DNA from: Kingdonia uniflora
Lineage: Eukaryota > Streptophyta > Magnoliopsida > Ranunculales > Circaeasteraceae
Direction of reading: 5' to 3'
Assembly: GCA_014058105.1 (NCBI GenBank)
Contig: JACGCM010000658.1
Coordinates: forward strand, 868,001 to 932,000
Length of the DNA stretch: 64,000 nt
Shown: positions 1-10,553 of the stretch, one piece after another
Layout: each line of letters begins with the position of its first letter
Position numbering within the stretch: position 1 is the stretch's first letter
Made by a program: the position numbers and the translations under genes
The notes under the pieces: generated by a model
The model's input: only the letters and a program-made list of their open reading frames with translations
The model's database searches: none
What the model was told of the DNA's origin: nothing

Positions 1-180
1 ATCCTTCTCTTTGGTCATGTGAACCTTGTATGTATGTCCATTAAAATAGTTTGCCAAACCCTCTGCAATGATCATTGTAACCTGTTTAGATTCATTACTT
101 TTGTCTAAAAAGATAATATGTTTTCCCTTATGGGCAATCTTTTGTTTATTCACTCTTCTGGGTAAGTATGCATTTTTCAT
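1..180 (-). CDS. Partial ORF at window edge, unknown product
   Basis: A 60-codon frame runs from an ATG at 180-178 to the left edge without a stop. An in-frame TAG lies two codons upstream of the ATG, so the start is bounded. The translation is mixed and basic (LPRRVNKQK, KGKHIIFLDK, NYFNGHTYKVHM) and does not look like a low-complexity shadow. I do not recognise a domain. It could be an exon or TE fragment continuing to the left of the window. Function is unassigned. Confidence 0.3.
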   Translation of the reverse strand, partial: MKNAYLPRRVNKQKIAHKGKHIIFLDKSNESKQVTMIIAEGLANYFNGHTYKVHMTKEKD

Positions 181-778
181 TGTCTACCACTGTTGTGAGT
201 CTCTATTAATGAAGGAGGTAAAATCAATGAAGAAATAAGAGGCCTTGCTGACATTGAGAAGTCATATTTTAGGGAAAAAAAACTTTACCAGCCAACCACA
301 TCTATAAAGGTTGTTCATAGTTATCAAATACAGATGAACAACTATAGTCAAATTGCTAAAAATTATGATTTATTTTTAGTTTTGACATACAGGGTCGTAC
401 GTTGGCCTCTGCTTTGGTTCATAGAGAACACATTAATTGTACCACCATGTAGAAGGAAATACCTAAGAATTATTCAGTTGAATGGCCTACATAAAAGTCC
501 TCAATCACCAGACTTTCAAGCGTGCATATCGCATATCTTTGATAAAAATATTGACAATCAAGGACAACAACACCAACACTACCTTATCCGCTCTCTACCA
601 TAATATGATGCACTAATATTATTTGGTGGAGCATTATGAATTCTACATAAGAATGTGCTACCTCCATGTACAAACTATTTTAAACATTGTGATTTAACCA
701 AAATTACAAGGCACAACATATTGTGGTGTCCTCCATGACTAGACTCCGGTAAACAATGTGTTTTAAACAATATTTTAA

Positions 779-810
779 GGCACACGCGACAGCGCGTGCC
801 CGACTGCTAG
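779..810 (+). mobile_element. Helitron-like 3' terminus (hairpin plus CTAG)
   Basis: A GC-rich hairpin (GGCACACGCG, loop ACAG, CGCGTGCC) is followed six bases later by CTAG and then a T. This is the usual Helitron 3' end: a short hairpin, then CTRR, inserted between A and T. The flanks are AT-rich, so the GC hairpin stands out. I could not find the matching TC 5' end, so the size of the element is unknown. Confidence 0.45.
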
Positions 811-1759
811 TATATTGATAATGTTACTTAATATGTGTGAAAATGTGAAGAAAGTCTCCAAAAATATTTGTCAAATGGGAAATTGGGAATTAAAAAGTTT
901 ATTACATGAAAATACAAACAATTTAATTACAAATTACAGATTAATTTTTTATTTTTTTTTACAAATTACAACTCGACATTTAGAAACAAGCCTCATAAAG
1001 TTGCTGATATGCTAATAGTCTAATACATATATGAGTGACACAGTTCCTAAAAATAATTATTTTTTGACTGAGTTGGCGTTAGAAATATTCTAGCAATATT
1101 TCTCCCACGTTAAATTCTTGAAATAAAGGTTCTAGTTTCTTATGTGGTTCTCGTACTCTTGTTGGATTATGTACGACATAATCCCTTGGGGTGGGTAACC
1201 ACTAACAACTATTACTCCTAAGTTAGGTCTCAATTTTTTATGTTTACAATCATGGTTTAAGGAAAAAAACAACGATAATATCAATAAACCCAAAATACCG
1301 CGATACATTCACGGTATTTCTCGATAGGTTAGGTAAATACGCAATATTTCGGTGGCTTATTGCCATATTTAAGAGTCTAAGAAGCCAGCGATAATATCAT
1401 GAAAATACCATACCAATATTTTTTTCTCGGCTTACCGAGCGGTATTTTGAAAAAGCCCTCGCATTTTAAACTATGACTTTAGCAGATGAACTGAAATAAC
1501 ATTTTGATATCTCAATATCTGGTTTTGGCCTATATATTTGAACTCGTTTGACAACCTGGTTATTACGGATAAAAAAGATGTTTGAGCCAATATATTTATT
1601 AGTGTTTCATATGTCAGCCAAGTTTTTGATATATATAGCTTCTATATATTGGAAGTATCAACCATGCTTGTTTTCACTAGGAATCTATCATTGATTCCTT
1701 ATGACTTGCTGTCATATTATGTTTCTAATTATTGTTATCCGCTCTTATATTTGTTGCAG
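811..1759. other. Non-coding AT-rich stretch with a small foldback
   Basis: No coding region is supported here. The only structure seen is a foldback: AAAATACCGC at 1292-1301 is repeated inverted as GCGGTATTTT at 1439-1448, giving a ~157-bp MITE-like unit without a clear target-site duplication. Confidence 0.35.
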
Positions 1760-1883
1760 TGAGAGCGCAAATGAATATACAGATGTTGAGGACATCAGTT
1801 GGAAGGTTCGATGAGCAGCAGCTAAATGTTTAGCTGCTATTATTGTTTCTCTTCCAGAGATGCTTTGAAAGCTCTACTTGGAG
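1760..1883 (+). pseudogene. CAND1: Broken exon of a CAND1-like gene (cullin-associated NEDD8-dissociated protein)
   Basis: A splice-acceptor-like TTGTTGCAG ends at 1759 and a donor-like GTATAT starts at 1884. The exon between reads SANEYTDVEDISWKVR, stop, AAAKCLAAIIVSLPEML, stop, KLYLE. This closely follows the conserved HEAT-repeat segment of plant CAND1 (normally ..EDISWKVRRAAAKCLA..). CAND1 binds cullin-RBX1 and governs exchange of SCF substrate receptors. The first stop is TGA where the family has Arg, consistent with CGA to TGA. The neighbouring exon sequence (ACPKLIDRF..) was not found nearby, so this is a stranded exon, perhaps carried by a transposon or left by a segmental duplication. 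Confidence 0.7.
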
Positions 1884-2989
1884 GTATATGTTTGTGGAAA
1901 ATGATTGGATTAGTTTTGATATATTGGACCACTATCTTTGAAATTGTTTTTTTTCTAGATAAAAAATCTTGACTCGAGTTAACTTCTGCTTTTATTGTTG
2001 CAATGCTCTCATTAGTGATTTGTTAAGTACTTTTGTTAGTGGGGTTTATGAATTTTTGACCCGATATGTTAGTATTTTAGAGCTTAAATTGGCTTAGCCA
2101 ACATATGACATTTGTAGACTAACATGATATAGTAGCATTTTCTACACTCTTATTCATTGCACATAGGTCCTATTATTATCTCTTAAAATTTTCTTTATAA
2201 TTTAATTTATATGAAGTTATGCTGATTAAAATTGTGGAGAACTTCTTTTAGACAAATCTTTCTTTTGTTTCATAGATTGGCACTAATATTCTTTTTGGAC
2301 AAAATGTTGGTTGTAAGAGTCTCCTAGTATTTTAAGGTATGGTTCATTCTTGGTGTATACGAGTATTTTACATTTCACTATACTATGTGCCGAGTAGAAT
2401 TTGGTGGTACAGTATCGCAACTTCTAGATATTTATACTCATGCTATGAAGCTATACTTTATTCGAGTGTTAATTATTGTAGTTTTTGAGATTTATATATA
2501 CTATCATGCATCGTGGTTGATATGAGCTTAATGTGATATCCAATTGTCGTGCGATTTGTGTGAATTTCATAATTTTAGGAATTGGGAGCGTGTTATGCGT
2601 AAACTGGCCCTAAGCGCTCTCAAATCGAAAGATTACATTATCCACATACAAGCAAGTACTAATTCTACGTAGATATGTTGTTCGAGTGTCGATGGTTCCA
2701 TGTCGAGTGCGTAAAAGGTTGGATCATTAATTTGAATGCTCCTGTTGAATTTGATGATTGAACACTGATTTTCAATGTTCTACGTGGATTGAGACCTTAT
2801 TTATTTAGGTGGAATTGGTGTTTATGAAAACTTGTAAATAAATGTTTGAAATCAATAATTTTGATCTCCATGAACATTAAATGTTATGACATTACCATGT
2901 GGCTGATGAATATTTTCTTTTTTTAAAATTAACTTGTGGTTGATGAATGTTTTGTGTAGTCCAACAGAGACATAATTCAAATTACAAAA
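1884..2989. other. No gene recognised
   Basis: AT-rich sequence with stops in all frames. I see no further CAND1 exons, RNA gene or transposon terminus here. Confidence 0.4.
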
Positions 2990-3367
2990 AATGTTGTATT
3001 TAGTTTTACCTTCTTTAGGGACAGTTTATTATGTTTCTATTAATATTGGCGCTAACAGGTAAATTTTGCGGCATACTTTTAGAGACAATCAAATCCATCT
3101 TAAATGTTGTGTATTAGTTGGCTCTCAAATATTATGTATTAGAGACAGCTGTACTCCGTCCCCAAAGGAATTGAAAAAACCAAAAATTTTAGTGACATAA
3201 TTTTGCTGTCTCTAAAGCCATTTGAAAATGGATGTGTTTGTTCCTAATGTATTTGGGACGTACCCCTAAAAGGACAACGCTTTGCCGTCTCTAATAGCTG
3301 TAGGGACGAAATAGTAGCTTTTTGGGACACTTTTTAGCTCTCCATAAAGGTGGTTTTTCTTGTAATG
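2990..3367 (+). mobile_element. CACTA-type element 3' end with GGGAC subterminal repeats
   Basis: The stretch is peppered with short motifs of the form TAGGGAC, GAGACA and GTCTCTAA in both orientations. It ends GGTGGTTTTTCTTGTAATG. Plant CACTA (En/Spm) MITEs typically end ..TTTTTCTTGTAGTG with such subterminal repeats. The final CACTA box is degenerate (TAATG for TAGTG). No opposite terminus was found, so this is an end fragment or an old copy. Confidence 0.45.
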
Positions 3368-4554
3368 TACTGCAGTTTTTGCCTATATTTAAAGTTAAAT
3401 TGAACTGTACATTGACCAACTTACATAGTGGTGAATCCCTTCTAAAGTATACTGCAGTTTTGTATTTACCCTAAACTTAACCTGTGAATTTCTACCATTT
3501 TCTCTCTTATGATTTTATTTTGATGCTTTTAGTCAATATACTATGCTAAGTATATTTCGATGATAACATGTTAACTACCTGCCTAAATGGCTCTTTATGT
3601 TACCAATTTGAGATCATTTGTAGTTTGCTTCTATTGTTCCATTATCTCTGTTCTAAATAAGTACATTGTACCATTTTCGTTATTGGGAATATGATCCACA
3701 ACTAGATACAATATTTAAAGCATGTTTAAGGTCTAGACGAGGGAGTTGTAATATAGCGAATTTTTGTGGCAGGGAGACTTTTTAACATTATTATCATCAT
3801 AATTTTGCCTGATTATGAATTAATTTAATTTCTTATATATTAAGCCAGTTGAACAACATCAACCCAACTAGATGGCCCCCTCCCTCACTAGCTCGACGAA
3901 ACTGTTCTTTCAGGCTAGTGAACTCTGTTGACAATTTTGAGTTTACAGTCAATTTACTTTAGGTCCTCTACAGTTTCACATATTTGATGTAATTAGTACC
4001 TATATCGTTCTTTCTCTGTTCATGTGCCCCCTTGCTCTTATATTATCACTCACATGCCGTAATTTATTTCTCAACACTTTCTTATACATGCACAAAGAAC
4101 CCAAATCTTCAAATCTACTAATGCATCTCTTACACACAAAACCAACAAAGAAATGTTCTAAACATCTCCTAAACTCTCTCTCCAACTACACACAATCACC
4201 ACCTCAACAACAACAAATATGATCACAAACAACCTCAAATGTGTACCCCAACCAATGTTGCTCTTCAATAATCCATGTTCATGATGAGGGGTGCTCTACA
4301 AGAATCCAATTAATATCTGCCCCCAATTTGGTTTGTAATTCAAAACTCATATTTATGATGAGAGCGCAAGACTTGGAATGATATTGGTTGTCATTTTCAA
4401 CATTGGTACTAAAATGCATGTTTTATACATATCAAGTTTAAATCATACAAAACCAGTCTTATCCAACATGCGCCAAGAAAATTACATAAATCAATAAACA
4501 TAGTATGAGAGATACATGGTACTTTATAACAAAAAAAAGCAAACAACAATTTCT
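3368..4554. other. No gene recognised
   Basis: Intergenic AT-rich sequence. Short frames at 4000-4222 lie on both strands over the same bases and have the composition of translated low-complexity A/C-rich DNA, so I do not call them. Confidence 0.4.
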
Positions 4555-4974
4555 TCAAATTAACAAAAGGATAGAGATAACATTAAGCTTCAAAACAACC
4601 ACTTCATCAAGTTCTCCCATAATCTCAAACCAATAATTAGACTCTGTCTTATAGAGATGTTTGATCTTATAATCCATTTCCTCGTAATATTTCTCCTCAT
4701 CAAATAAATCATCCGTCAAAGTTGTTAGAATGTCCATTGCTTCCGCTCGGCATATCGAACATCTCAATAGCTTGTCTTTTTCCACAATCCTCGCCTTATA
4801 AATACATCGAATATGAAATATATGACAATATTTGAGTTTGCATAAAAAGTGTACCTCGCTTATTATATCAAGGCATATACAACAACTCTCGTCTTCGCCA
4901 ACAAATTTCTCAGCCGCCTTTAACCATAGTTGAAAATCATCATTTTCTCCTGGATTTATATTATTCTTACGCAT
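4555..4974 (-). CDS. Small RING-finger-like protein (putative E3 ligase), 139 aa
   Basis: This 139-residue ORF has an acidic N-terminus and then a RING-like cluster. C31-x2-C34 forms the first pair, C50/H51 and H54-x2-C57 the middle, and C72-x2-C75 (CSIC) the last pair, as in CxxC...H..H..C...CxxC. RING-H2 domains bind two zinc ions and recruit E2 enzymes for ubiquitin transfer. The spacing is odd: the third ligand Cys directly precedes the His (CHIFH), where the family usually has C-x-H. C45 is an alternative ligand. The C-terminus is hydrophobic (LKLNVISILLLI). The frame is open and starts at an ATG, but I see no clear promoter, and it may be one exon of a larger gene. It could also be a relic that has kept its frame. 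Confidence 0.5.
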   Translation of the reverse strand: MRKNNINPGENDDFQLWLKAAEKFVGEDESCCICLDIISEVHFLCKLKYCHIFHIRCIYKARIVEKDKLLRCSICRAEAMDILTTLTDDLFDEEKYYEEMDYKIKHLYKTESNYWFEIMGELDEVVVLKLNVISILLLI

Positions 4975-6211
4975 ATTCCGATCTAAAATAATTATCTTCC
5001 TTACATGATGATAGAAAAAAGAAAATATGTTCGACGCCCAGTTGAACTCCTATAATCATCCCTAGGTAAGTCCATAATTACCTACAACAACAACGATTGA
5101 TACATTGGTTAATCAGTAGACAGTGACACAAACAATGACACAAACAAAAAACAATAATAAAGATAAGAAAGCAATAATAATAAAGATAAGAAAGCAACAA
5201 TAATAATAATAACGATTGATACATTGTAATATAAAGATCTGCAGTTAGTAGGAAACTGAGATTTATCCCCACCCTCCCCGAAACACTAATCTAATCAGAA
5301 ACGGACTTAAACAGTGGAAACACCTTTGGACCTGGATCACCCTAGTCAACGAAATAAGAAGGAAAAACACCATACAAATTCTATAGGGCAGAAATCTAAA
5401 TGAAGGGAAAATATACTTAAAAAGGGAAAATATGTTAATTATGAACCCCAAAAATCTTCATTCTTGAAGATTGGCCACTTCAACAATAATGAACGAGAAA
5501 AATGACCAATTTGTTTGAAAAGGATGTTAAGCGCACCAAATTTTACTTCAAACTTCAACGTATCAAATATACTTCCGTGTGTTCAAAGCTCACATAGTAA
5601 GTCATGAATTAATCCTTAAATAGCCGGAGTAAGACGCAACGTATTTTCCCACCAATTAAATATCTGAGTTTAAGAAATCAAAACAAGTTAACTTATTTAT
5701 CCTCCGGACTTCCCCCAAAACAATCTTTTTTTGCACATTTTACTAGGGAGAAATCGAAGTGCACTCACCGAGCCCTTGGATGAAGGGTTTAAGGTCAACA
5801 ACGTATGATTCTCCATGATACAAATTGCTTTTATGTTGCTCATTTTCGTTTGTTGTATTTTCTTTCTAGCCACTTTGTATTGCATACAAAGATCATCTTC
5901 TAATTTGGATAATCATTCCTATTTCCCCACCAAGGCGAACACATTAGTTTTTGGTAGTTTTATGTTTTATAATATTACTTATTAGATTAAAAAGAACTAT
6001 CTCATGTTGATTTCATGGTATAAAAGTTCTGTGTGGGCTTTAGGACTGGGTAACCTAGGCTTTTAGAATGAGAGTTTTCTGTATATATTTAGATACTTGA
6101 AAGCAAGCCTTTTGAGGGTAGTGTCATTGAGATATCCATAATAACCCATGTCGTCAATGACAATGTACGAAAATAAAACACAGGACGTTAAGGTTTCCTC
6201 ATAAATAGATA
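4975..6211. other. No gene recognised
   Basis: AT-rich sequence containing a run of AATAATAA/AAGATAAGAAAGCAA tandem low-complexity DNA at about 5147-5215. Nothing coding is supported. Confidence 0.4.
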
Positions 6212-6922
6212 TTAGAAAGCTTTGTCTTCAGAAAGAAAAACAGTAAGCAAGTAAGTACTACTTACAGAGTTCCCTCCTTGAACATAAGAGCACTCCCAGA
6301 TGTTCGAGCATGGGCTACAGTTCAACCATGTTGAATTTGGGATCGTCAGGCTAGTCTTTAAACTACTAATGCATGGTGAGTCGATTGGATATTTGTAGAA
6401 AACAGCAAATAGTAATCCAAGACCTGCTATGATTCCAAACATGCTTATCAGCAACAGCTTCCTCCTCCCAAAACGATCAATGTACAGGATACTAAATATA
6501 GAACCAATAGCTCTGAGAATAGATGTAAATAGGGGAACTGTTATTAGAGCTTTGGCAAAAGTATATCCAACCAACTCAAGTATTTTGGGCCCATAATACA
6601 TGACCATGTTCATACCAGCAAGTTGCTGAGCCACGTGGCAAAAGGCAGCAATGACGAACCATCTCCGGTTTACTGCACCATGAAACGGAATGTTGAACAC
6701 TCCTCGATGTATTGGTCATCTATTGTCAATCGGTCCTTCTCTAGCTATTTCAGCTTCGACTGATAAACGCAAGGAGACCATCTCTTTCTCAAATTCAAAG
6801 TCGGGATGCAGTTTTCTTAAGAGCTCCGCACATTCCTCTTTCTTATTTTGTGGTTGACATGAGAAAGCAAATAAGTATTCTATGCATGACAAAATCATGT
6901 AAACTATTGAAAGCATACACAA
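6212..6922 (-). pseudogene. Broken inositol/sugar transporter (INT2/INT4-like, MFS)
   Basis: Reading 6922 to 6212, one frame gives the cytosolic-loop signature LRLSVEAEIA and then transmembrane segments with QQLAGMNMVMYYGPKI, GSIFSILYIDRFGRRKLLLI and the Cys-rich loop NCSPCSNIWEC. These match plant inositol transporters (MFS sugar-porter family, proton/inositol symport at plasma membrane or tonoplast). The DRFGRRK motif is the conserved loop between helices of this family. An in-frame TGA at 6718-6716 interrupts the frame. The exon ends at a donor-like GTAAGT near 6266. Only the middle of a ~580-residue protein is present. A hAT MITE begins 7 bases beyond the upstream limit of the frame. Confidence 0.7.
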
Positions 6923-6928
6923 ACAGGG

Positions 6929-7203
6929 CAGTGCCGGCCCTGGCTTTTATAAGGCTCTGTGCAAAGAAAAAAAATTAGGCCTTTTTTATTTGATTTTTTT
7001 TTTTTTTTTTAGTTTAGAGATTTTTTTTTTGTAGTACTAGGCATTGCTTTGAGAAGTTGGGTATTTGTTTGTGGGCATTGTATAATGTGTTTGGTTTTGT
7101 AGTAGAATCTGAAGTGGGTTGGGTTTAATAGATTCTATTTTTATTTTTTAGGCCTTTTTCCTTTCGGGCCCTATGCCGTCGCACAGCCTCTTGGCCGGGC
7201 TTG
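6929..7203. mobile_element. hAT-like MITE, 275 bp
   Basis: The ends are imperfect inverted repeats: CAGTGCCGGCC on the left and the complement of ..GGCCGGGCTTG on the right. Flanking 8-mers AAACAGGG (6921-6928) and CAACAGGG (7204-7211) form an 8-bp target-site duplication with one mismatch, the hAT hallmark. The interior is T-rich with no coding capacity, so it would need a transposase in trans. Confidence 0.7.
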
Positions 7204-7211
7204 CAACAGGG

Positions 7212-7683
7212 TTCATGCTTCATAACATGTTTTTTTTTGTAGGTAAACCACCTAAAAAATGTCTTCAGAAACTTGCCACAAAAAAAAAACTGTAGTAGCC
7301 TGCTACAGGTAGCAAAACTTTATGGCACCCGATAAAAGCTAACAAAATTGTCCAACTGAGTTAAAACACTGATTCAATGTACAAAATAAAGTATTTACAG
7401 CCCTTTCAACATGCTTCTGATGGGCTAATGGTTGCCTTTTAAAGGAGCATTGAGAGGCTTTTCTATAGAATTTGTTGTAAACTAAGCATTCCTGGTGTGT
7501 CTAACAATTATTTTTAGGTTAACTATAACAGCAGTAATGGATACTGGATGTTCTAAGCATACCGTTAAGAAAAAAACTACATAAAAATCATAATAATTAA
7601 ATAGAAAGGTGAACATGGTAACTTTGAAATGGTCTTTTCCAATTGGTAATAAAAATCAATTTAGTTGTGCTGGTGCTGCTCAT
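7212..7683. other. No gene recognised
   Basis: AT-rich sequence between two hAT-like elements. I could not identify an upstream exon of the inositol-transporter relic here. Confidence 0.35.
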
Positions 7684-8651
7684 TAGGGCTGAGCACGGGT
7701 CGACTCGGGTCGGTTTTCGACTTGAACTCAAACTGAACCGACAGTTCAGAACCCGAGCCGAACCTATTTATGTGGGATAACCGGCCCGAATCGAACCGAA
7801 AATTTAATGTCATAAACGGAAACCGATCAGATTTGTGGGTTCGCGGGTCTGGTCAGGTTGTAACACATTTCATCAAGTTTTTGATACATAGGTTCATCTC
7901 ATAACACGTTTTAATCTTGTAAATCAAAAACACTTTAAACCAAATTAGAATTTCAAATACAACAATGGGTTCATGAAGAGAGAAGAACAAAAGATCCCAC
8001 ACAAACAAAAACTCTTCTTTACTTCTCATCATGTCTTCTTTTTCTTTCTTGCAAATTCAACCATGGGTTCTCGTTTGTTAGATCTGAAACATAGATTAGT
8101 ACTTGTGTCGTTCACCTTATTCTTGGATTTTTAGAGCTGTGAAGATGAAGCAAATGGGGTTGCTTTATTTGAAAGAAGAAAAGTTGTATAGTTGAAGGGA
8201 GGGGTCAAGTATCAAGTTTTAATGGGTTGCTGTATTTGTAAGAAGCTAATTAAAAAGTGAGAGCATTGAAGATGAAGCAAATGGGTTGCTGTATTTGGAA
8301 GATGAAAAGTTGTATAGTGACGTCTCAAGTCTCAAGAAGCTCTTTTTCTCTCATTTATTATGTTCTTCTCTCTCTATACATTTATTATTATTTTTAAAGA
8401 TGTGCACAACAAAACAAGCTCTCTCTACATTTATTATCATTTTAAAAATAGGTGCACAAAAAAACAGAAACTAACTATGGTTAAAAATTATTAACTCAGG
8501 TAAACTATCGGTTTGGATCGGGTTTATTTGTTTTATTAATATGTGATCCGAAAACCGAACCGAACTAATACCTAAAACCAACCATATCGGATCGATTTAG
8601 GTCGGTTCGAATCGGTTCGGTCGGTTCGGGCGGTTCCTGCTCGCAATCCTA
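7684..8651. mobile_element. Non-autonomous hAT-like element with GGTTCGG-rich ends
   Basis: The left end TAGGGCTGAGCACGGGTCG and the right end ..CCTGCTCGCAATCCTA are imperfect inverted repeats. Both subterminal regions are packed with GGTTCGGT/ACCGAACC words, the composition of a widespread class of dicot hAT MITEs (TAGGG...CCCTA). A convincing 8-bp TSD was not found. Inside, a ~75-bp segment (GAAGATGAAGCAAATGGG...) occurs twice, near 8142 and 8267. No protein is encoded. Confidence 0.55.
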
Positions 8652-9017
8652 TCCTGGAAGAGGTGGACCAAAAATTATTTTCAGACATTTGTAGTGCAAT
8701 ATTGTAGCTTGAATTTTATTATTGGACTTGGGTGGTTAACATCTTAGTTTAGTCTTTGGCAATGATTGAGGGGATTTCGCATGCAGGCATAATTCATGAT
8801 AGTACACGTGCAAGGGTGTAAACTGTTATCGTAGTATGGGTTGTGCTGCTAATACATTTTCTCATTATCATTATATCTGATAAATATTCTTCACTAAAGA
8901 ATGCCCCAAGAGATGAGCACAACTGATAGTAAGAACACAAACGATCATTACTTGTAATGACAAACACAAAAATCAAACCCCTAATTCCACATTCTCTAAT
9001 TTATCATGTACATTTCC

Positions 9018-9019
<2 letters not shown>

Positions 9020-9057
<38 letters not shown>

Positions 9058-9176
9058 TTGAGCTAGTTTTTTTATAGGGATCCGCAACACTGAGTTTCCA
9101 ACCCCACGAGGTTTCGAACCCACGATCTTTCACTAGGTGGAGAGGTACTACCACTACTGGGCCAAGAGCCCAATGG
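9020..9176 (-). mobile_element. tRNA-derived SINE with (TAA)n tail and TSD
   Basis: Read on the minus strand, an A-box-like TTGGCCCAGTAGTGG (9165-9151) is followed about 30 bases later by a perfect B box, GGTTCGAAACC (9120-9110). The element then ends in a run of TAA repeats (about 9057-9020). These are the internal RNA polymerase III promoter and tail of a plant SINE. The flanks TCATGTACATTTCCTT (9004-9019) and TCATGTGCATTTCTTC (9177-9192) form a ~16-bp target-site duplication with a few mismatches, as left by LINE-type target-primed reverse transcription. It is not a tRNA gene, because no cloverleaf can be folded. Confidence 0.8.
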
Positions 9177-9271
9177 TCATGTGCATTTCTTCTTTCTAAG
9201 AATAGTGAACTATTCCATAACAAACTCAAAGCCCAAAATTAACGAAAATCGATATTCATGAAAGATGAGAT

Positions 9272-9851
9272 TGTAATAGCCTAATTCCAGGATTCAGACT
9301 TAGCCTTTACACCAGAAGTGTTTGGAGTGCTCAAAGACAGTAAGCAATAATCAACAAGATGATTTAGCGTGGAAAATCTTTGAATAGGTTAAAATCCATG
9401 ACCTCTCTTGAAGATTTTGAGAAAGAGAAGATGATCTTATTGCGATTGCTAACTTATTACAAGGAGTACTTTGAGTATGTGGAAATTTAGAGTAAGGATT
9501 CTTTTATGTAGACTTTCTAGATCGGGAAAAAGGTCCCTTCATCTGGAATTCTCTAGTCCTATTTATAAGTCTTATAATATAACCGTTTGATAACCATTAA
9601 GATTCTTAATAATGGGCGTTACAAAGTATATGTAAGACACTTTTTGACCAGATTGTGTAATATTTTGATATTTATTGTTGTACAATGGCTCTATTGATGA
9701 CTGTACACTTGCATAAATCGAACTGTTGATGTGGAGGTCGAATGCGATGACTCAAATTAAACAATTTTGGATATGTCTTTAGTAGTGTTTCTTGTATGCC
9801 GATGAGGTCGATGATGAAACTTGAGTCCGAGATGCGAAATAAGCTATTACA
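9272..9851 (-). repeat. 3' LTR of element A
   Basis: Bounded by TGTAATAGCC and ..GCTATTACA, so the ends are inverted TGTAATAG/CTATTACA. The minus strand has a TATAAATA box (plus-strand 9560-9567), and the block near 9375-9410 (TTGAATAGGTTAAAATCCATGACC) is shared with the other A-family LTRs. The length equals that of the 5' LTR. Confidence 0.9.
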
Positions 9852-10110
9852 AGACGGCTCTCAACCAAGAGTACGAGTAGTATCATGGGCGTTGGCGTTG
9901 GTTGAGAAACTCTTGCGTTTACCTGTTTCCTGATATTGCTATCTTGATTCTACTTGTGCCACGAGCTCTGTTGCTGAGATCGAAAGTTCGTATGTAGTTC
10001 GAAGATGAAGCATGAGTTCGAGATGCAGAATAAGCCTCTACAACTGCCCCCTCTCAGCCAATAGTACGAGAACCTTGTGGGCGAGTGGTGTTGGTTGAGA
10101 AGTGTTATTA
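9800..10110. repeat. Duplicated LTR/internal junction of element A
   Basis: The end of the 3' LTR and the adjoining internal sequence (9800-9915: GAGATGCGAAATAAGCTATTACA, then CTCTCAACCAAGAGTACGAG) recur 192 bases on, at about 9990-10105 (GAGATGCAGAATAAGCCTCTACA, then CCCTCTCAGCCAATAGTACGAG). The outer copy keeps a purine-rich tract on the minus strand (GAGAGGGGGCAGT) directly before an LTR-like TGTAG, i.e. a better polypurine tract than the present junction. Confidence 0.6.
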
Positions 10111-10376
10111 ATGTTGCAGTTAATATCTGTGAATCATTTCCAATGTATATTCATGAATGTATGTTGGTGTCTTTTGGGTTTCCTAGAACTAATGGTTCCA
10201 GTTAATGTTATTTGCATGGGAAATCCTTTTGACGCTGGGAATTTAAAGAGTCTGCTTAAATGCTCATCATAGCATAAAAGGCATTTTGAGGTGGATGTGA
10301 TGAACCAAGTCTTCGCATCGGATTTTCTTCTTCTCTATTCTTATTTTTGTATCTGAAAACCTTAACCGCTGAGAGT

Positions 10377-10553
10377 ATGGTGACTACCAAGAACCAGTGT
10401 CGGGAGTCTAGGATTCGTAGGAAAATGGAGGAGTTGTGTATCCGGTACTTTGGGTATCAACCGCTGCATCTGCCGATGCCGATTCCTATGTCTCCAACCT
10501 ATCATCGCATGTCATATGAGGAAGTGATGGAGGCGATGGATGATTATTATTAG
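10377..10553 (+). CDS. Small antisense ORF of element A, conserved in element C
   Basis: A 58-codon frame starts MVTTKNQCRESRIRRKMEEL and ends in MEAMDDYY. It is basic at first, then Pro-rich, then acidic. It lies 0.5 kb inside the 3' LTR and is antisense to gag-pol. A matching but broken frame at 60619 in element C begins MVTTRS-stop-VREARVIAKV and continues YFGNQFLNLPTLIPVSP against YFGYQPLHLPMPIPMSP here. Downstream, ESRRYLASEWVF (around 10670-10705) matches SRRFLVSDRVL of C, so the frame probably continues through an intron. The function is unknown. Confidence 0.5.
   Translation: MVTTKNQCRESRIRRKMEELCIRYFGYQPLHLPMPIPMSPTYHRMSYEEVMEAMDDYY

Noticed and set aside
334..603. An 89-codon frame on the plus strand
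   Set aside because: No family resemblance and no start context. It is compatible with a chance frame in AT-rich DNA near the Helitron-like end.
4000..4222. Overlapping frames on both strands
   Set aside because: Low-complexity A/C-rich DNA. Neither frame resembles a protein family.
9105..9170. A tRNA gene on the minus strand, suggested by the A and B boxes
   Set aside because: No acceptor stem or anticodon arm can be folded, and a TAA tail and TSD mark it as a SINE.
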